Origin: Gonatopus flavifemur
Lineage: Eukaryota; Arthropoda; Insecta; Hymenoptera; Dryinidae
Length of the DNA: 64,000 nt
Direction: 5' to 3'
NCBI GenBank assembly: GCA_018340375.1
Contig: JAFFJZ010000001.1
Coordinates: forward strand, 38,370,001-38,434,000
Shown: positions 58,985 through 64,000 of the stretch, one piece after another
Layout of the letters: every line of letters begins with the position of its first letter
Numbering within the stretch: the first letter of the stretch is position 1
Notes under the pieces: generated by a model
What the model was told of the DNA's origin: nothing
The model's database searches: none
Seen by the model: only the letters and a program-made list of their open reading frames with translations
Made by a program: the position numbers and the translations under genes

Positions 58985-60670
58985 CTATGTATCAGTTTAA
59001 TCTCTTGACAGACGGCTAAAATCTTCTTACACGAGCCAGTCATTATTCATTTCGGTAAGCAATTTGATCCCCTCCGTGCTGTGTTTTGGACACTCACAGA
59101 GTATATGATAAGAAGTTCCTTACTCTTCTAAACACGCTCCACACATTGGGTCTGTCTTCAATTCCATAATGATTAGGTTAAGAACTTGTGATTATGTAAA
59201 ATAGAACCGGTTACCGGGCTTTGGAACAATCGGTTCATGATTCCTAAACTCATTCCCTCAATCATAACCAAATGACCGGTTGTTCCGTTATAATCAGACA
59301 ACCTGTTTTTCAGTTATAATCAAATCTCCAGTAACAGTTTTTGGGTTACAATTTTTATTTAAAATATAATACATTGTCATTCCATTGGAAGTATTATTAC
59401 CGAAAGAAAATTACAAAGTATGACAAGAATTAGAAGGAAAAAGTATCCTACTTGGGTTTTGAAATGATGAAAATGAGCTTGTTATATCATCCAATTCATG
59501 AGAACATGGTGCATTCGATAGTGTTCATAGAAATTTGTTATCGCTGTTAGTTTATCATGCATTTCTCTTTCTTTGGAACGAGTTGAAAATCAGGTAATCA
59601 TCAGACAAAAGCCGTGACTCACATGAAAATGAGAAGGACGAGCGAATACGTCACCACTTTGGCAGGTGAAGAGACCGTAATTCGAGTGAAGATCTTTCCG
59701 CTTAGTAAAATCGGTGGGGAGCAAGTCTCTCGTACTATCTAAAAGAATCTACTCGAATTCAAAGTTTGTAATTATGTATGAACGTAGGCCTCTACGAATT
59801 TTTTCTCTCACGTATCGTTAAAGTAAACATAAATACTTCCTCGTTTTCTGCTCCTGTCGATTTGAGGGAAGCATTCCTTTCCTAGCCAATGCTGACAGCT
59901 CATTCAGATATTCTCGGAACTGTCTCGCTTCGGAGAACGTTTTCTACTGCTTCTCAGATTCGCATTCCAGTTTTTCGGGTCGAAGGAGCACTGTTAGTGC
60001 TCCCTCTTTCGCTAGCCAATCACCTCTTTTATTCCCTGGGATTTCGACATGACCCAGACAGCTGAGTGTATTTCCTAATTCTACGATAGAGATTGTATAG
60101 GATTCTGAAACTCTCATATATAAATATTCCCATTCTTGTCTCCATTATATCAATAATGTCTCCTTTGGCATAGATCATGACGCAGTGTATCTCTATGGAG
60201 AATACTGTGCAAGATTTTTTAAAGGCGCCTCCTGGATGAATACTCGGTTTAGTTTCTGACACACCAGCGCCAGAAAATTTCCCTGTCATAGGGCCATCAC
60301 GCAAAGAACTCTTGAAGAAAAAATAGTTCTCGAGATGATTCATTCTCGTTTTCCTTTGACTTTATGACGATTTTGAATAGGATTTTGGAATGAAGCTGTT
60401 TCAGGAGGAGATCCAGGTACGTTTCCATTTTTTGAACCTCTCCCTGTAGCTCTTCCAACAGTTCAGTGTGTTTTCCACACCACATTGCACCTCAGCTCCA
60501 GCGCACCACTGTTCACAAGAGTACATCTTGTACGCCAGTTGACATTCTTGTCCTCGACTTTATCCAAGGTAGAAAGGAAGTCAATCTGTAATTCTCTTGA
60601 ACGTCATCGTGAACCCATCGTTGGCTTCATCGCTCCCGTGATAATTCCCGTGCTAGTGACTATGTTTTAA
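58985..60670 (-). pseudogene. R1-like LINE ORF2 3' portion, degraded and interrupted
   Basis: Reading on the minus strand from 60670, three landmarks of an R1-clade polyprotein appear in order. (1) ITGAMKPT near 60625, matching the post-reverse-transcriptase ITGAMRTTPT block. (2) An RNase H domain: DGPMTGKFSGAGV at about 60250-60290 keeps the first Asp, SIEIHCVMI keeps the Glu, the third catalytic Asp region reads YESFRIL, and after a frame change GHVEIPGNKRGDWLAKEGA gives the last motif near 60010. (3) A zinc-knuckle tail DPMCGACLEE, TAG-type stop, then YHILCECPKH near 59110-59150. Frame changes and stops show it is dead. The distance between RNase H and the knuckle is about 0.5 kb longer than expected. 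Confidence 0.8.
59195..59830. mobile_element. Probable insertion inside the R1-like LINE
   Basis: LINE-like translation stops near 59190 (QVLNLIIMELKTDPMC side) and resumes near 59830. The sequence between has no LINE similarity by eye and contains AACCGGTTACCGG with further CGGTT/GTAAC words at 59205-59340. Such words resemble hAT subterminal repeats. Exact ends and duplication were not found. Confidence 0.4.
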
Positions 60671-63600
60671 CTATACTATTTTTTTCCACATAGACAAACT
60701 ATCGCATGAGTTCTTATAGATTAACATGGGTATACTTACAAAGACTGATGATATTCAAATAACATGTTGCATATAAATCAAACTACTCAAGATTGACTGA
60801 TAGGAATGGAAAATAGGAGAACCATTGAGGAAAGTTTGAACGCTCAATGGATTAATATTCCTCCCCACGTATTGCCGGAACATTTGTGCTCCCATTGGGG
60901 CCAACGAAACTCTATGAAAAGTTTGTAGTTGTAAGGTACTTTGATCATTGTAATCGATGCGGAAGAAATTAATTTTACTCGACCATATATCCAAATGCAG
61001 AGGGTTTGAAATATCATGCGTACATAAATTATTGCTCCAAAGTTCGACATCACTTCTTTTTTGAAGTTTATTTTGTAACATTCGACATTGCAAGGAAAAA
61101 TGATCACAGATACATATGAAGAAAGTTCGAAGTGAAACTTTTGATATCGATCTACGTGCCAAGTGGAATTTGATAAGGAATCAGAAGATGAAGAATTTTC
61201 TTACTTTTCAACAGATTCAACGATTTTGTATTTCATAAAACAACGTGGATGACTTTCTTGCGTTTCATATGTTTATGAACTTAATAGTCTATGAGCACAT
61301 AAATAGAGATAGGAACTATAATCAACTATAATCAATTTTCGAGGAAAAAAAACAAGATACCATAGTATTGTGCTTTTAAATGACGACGTATAGTACATAT
61401 TTGAATATCTTTGCCCCATCGCATCCACATTTGTTTATTCACACGCTTATACTCCTGCTGTTATATTAGCAACGGTATTACTTATTTCAAGCAAATAGAA
61501 TGAGAAAGTATAAGAAGAAGAACGCGAAACAGTTAAGGAAGGGAATTGAAGACCGTCTTTCGTTCGGCTGTTCTCCATTATTCATTCAAGTCGGCCAGCG
61601 ACGAGCGAACGAGTGAGGTAGGATTTATTATTCTACATCTTCCTCTTTTTTCACTCCCTCTTTATAACGTTTTCCCTCCTCGCTACTCTTCCTTTCATTT
61701 CAGTATACATAAGTCTATTGAGAAAACACCATCCGTACATAGTTTAACTTCAACTGCGGAGCTACAAATTACCTAACTAACATCACTTGCATTATTGTAC
61801 GGGTATGCCAACCAATTAGCAATCTTACGAAGCGATAAAGTGGATCCTCTTATTTGTATCTCATTCGAACAGAGGGGATATACATATAATAAAATAAATA
61901 TGGCATCTCACAGATACAATCATCTTATTTTCCATCCGCTTTTATTTATTCAAACATTTATAGTGAGTCGATAATTTCAATCGTTTCGAAGGGAGCGCGC
62001 AACTATTCAACTCCGAAGAATATAGGGGATTGAATTTGGGTTGGGGTAATATGATTGATATGATTCCTCAAATTGAGTAGTTTACTCTGTCAAAAGAAAT
62101 TTTGCACCTGAATTTTTTCCATTCTTTTGTCTTGATGACAGACTTAGGTGGTGATTTGAATATATTCGTGCGTTCAAAGACATCAAAGGGATCATAACTA
62201 ATTCATAAGAGAAGAGATTGGGAAATTCCAATTCAATAAATCGTGTATGTCAAATGTCAACTAGCGTATAATTATACCGATGAGATTGATTCGTTTCCCA
62301 GAACCATTCAAACCTTTATTGAATCTATTTGTGAATACGACGAGAAATCATGGTGCTCATAATTGTTCATTGTATGTGTTCTTTATGTCGCACAACATTC
62401 AAAAACAGACTACATATACACGAGCAGAATACACGATATTCCGAATATAACCACCCAATTCCAGAATACTTATGCACACTTTGGCGAGGGAAAACACGTT
62501 ACGTAATAACAATTGTTTGAGAAATAATATACGCTTCATGCCAATGTTTCGTATTACTTTTTTACTCGTATCTACGTTATCACGATAATACAAATCTCAT
62601 GACAAATGCAACGACTAGATCAGAGAGTCAAATCCCAAGGAACGAAGAATCTCCAGTTGAAGAAGTTGTAGGAAAATGCTGTTCACGTTTTTCTTACTTA
62701 ATTGACTCGAGGCTTTTTGATAATAACGAGAAGATGCATGATGAAAATGACGCTGTGATGACAGAAGAGTTTCTCCTAGTTTCATCCAGCTGTGATGGTT
62801 TAGTTGTACGTTGCCTTTATTTTTCTTTCGTTCTTTCCTTGTTCCTCGAAGTGTGCAAAGTGGAATCTCAAGCGAGGAGGAAATAAAAGAAGCAGAAAAG
62901 GATCTGACAGAGATAGAAGAAAGATGGAACAAAAACGGGGAAGCATAAAAAATATATGACGTACAATGAAAAAAAGTATGAAGATTCTTTTCTTTTCTCG
63001 TCTCTTCCTCTAAGAAAATCCACCATCTCAGTATTCAAGCTATGAAAGAAAAAATAAATGCAAAAAGAACAGTATACGGTAGTCGGATATCCGACTTGAT
63101 CATAATTTTTTTATCAGAGTCATTTGAGGATGTAATTATTGTATAAAAAGCTTTTTTCTACTGGTCTTGGGGACCGAATTTCTCTTCTTCTACGAGTCGC
63201 AAATTATCGTAAGTCAGGAAAATTCTTCTTCCACCTTATTTTCACTTCATCATTTGTTTCATTAAACTTGGCCATCCACTTATTTCGGTAAGAGTTGAGA
63301 CTTGGCGTGAATAATAGTATCAAAAACGTATTATACGTGTTGAGAGGCGTCTGAGGAATATTATTTAGTGAGCTCCTTGTTTTCTCATCTTCACAAAGAA
63401 CTTATTACATGGACGAATCCTTCTCTTCCATTTCGTTCAATGATCACGTGAAGGTTTTTCTCTTGTTTTGTTCATTAGCAAATCGGGAAAAATCAGATAA
63501 GATTTCAAATATGAACAAGTTCAAAAAGATTCACTCTTCTTCACACGGCAAGGTGATAATAGGGGCATTCAATTCGCTTCTTCTCTGATATTCAGTCAAA

Positions 63601-64000
63601 ATACACGCATGAATTCGGATTTACGTTGTTCATAATGGACCATTTCTCCACTCAAAAATTGGCAATGATATTATTTCCACAGGGTTCAAAATCGGACGTT
63701 TTATGATTGTGAACGAAGAAGCGAAGAAGGGAAAAGAATGAAAAACGATGAAGAAAGAGGAAAAGCTAACAATTGAGAATTTTCAATTCAAATTCTCAAA
63801 TACATTTTTTGGGCTCTCAATTATATCTAAGATCAGTTTATTTAATTGTTTTGGAAATATAAAAAAACTCACGCTTCGAAGAAAACTCTGCCAATTGATA
63901 GGCACAAAGCTTCCTCGTTTCTGTCCAAGTAGCATTCGAGCGTATTTTACCACGTTACAACGTTCTATTATAGTTCCGATCTAATGGCGGTCCAGTATGA
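60671..64000. other. Non-coding stretch to the window end
   Basis: Frames of 95-135 codons at 60755-61162, 62599-62886 and 62615-62932 show no domain and overlap each other or shadow frames. No exon borders or repeat ends were convincing. Confidence 0.4.

Noticed and set aside
60755..61162. 135-codon open frame on the minus strand
   Set aside because: Composition is not protein-like, another frame overlaps it, and no family motif or splice context was seen.
1..64000. CRISPR array, operon or bacterial defence locus
   Set aside because: No regularly spaced direct repeats, no ribosome-binding-site-led gene series, and clear eukaryotic transposon and splice signals.

Overview
The window looks like gene-poor, AT-rich animal DNA, most likely from an insect. 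The evidence is long non-coding stretches, spliced-exon architecture, remnants of an R1-like LINE and of hAT transposons, and many short TA-flanked inverted-repeat elements (MITEs). No operon, Shine-Dalgarno site, tRNA, rRNA or CRISPR array was seen. The exact insect order cannot be read from the sequence; a hymenopteran is only a guess.

Only one host coding segment is convincing: a 303-base, phase 1-1 exon at 27491-27793 (+) that encodes one V-type immunoglobulin domain. About 27 kb before it and 36 kb after it contain no other recognisable host exon. The simplest reading is that much of the window is intron of a large immunoglobulin-superfamily cell-surface gene, but this is inferred.

Almost everything else that can be named is mobile DNA, mostly dead.
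- 0-10 kb: TA-flanked MITEs (2.7, 6.3 and 7.2 kb), one nested in another; two adjacent hAT-type elements (7.9-9.2 kb), one keeping the C-terminal end of a transposase; two LINE remnants (9.5-10.7 kb).
- 15-25 kb: a 0.64-kb inverted-repeat element that received a 236-bp MITE; a long-armed foldback at 18.7-19.7 kb; an (AC)n tract; a GC-rich, promoter- and splice-site-like 1.2-kb block (22.6-23.9 kb); two hairpin elements (24.2 and 24.8 kb).
- 27-41 kb: the immunoglobulin exon, then a TA-flanked MITE and a 1.23-kb TTAA-flanked element carrying a 121-codon frame; a second 0.64-kb element with the empty site matching the 15-kb insertion; an inverted pair of related copies (30.6 and 38.5 kb); a 1.2-kb nested composite (34.3-35.5 kb); a Penelope-like inverted repeat with a hammerhead-like motif (40.25-40.5 kb).
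- 41-64 kb: scattered MITEs, a nested pair at 51 kb, inverted-repeat elements at 53.4, 53.6 and 54.8 kb, and a degraded R1-like LINE (59-60.7 kb) that seems to be split by another insertion.

No cooperating gene cluster or new biochemical system is visible. The most informative content is the nested-transposon record, the TTAA element with its retained frame, and the unexplained GC-rich block.
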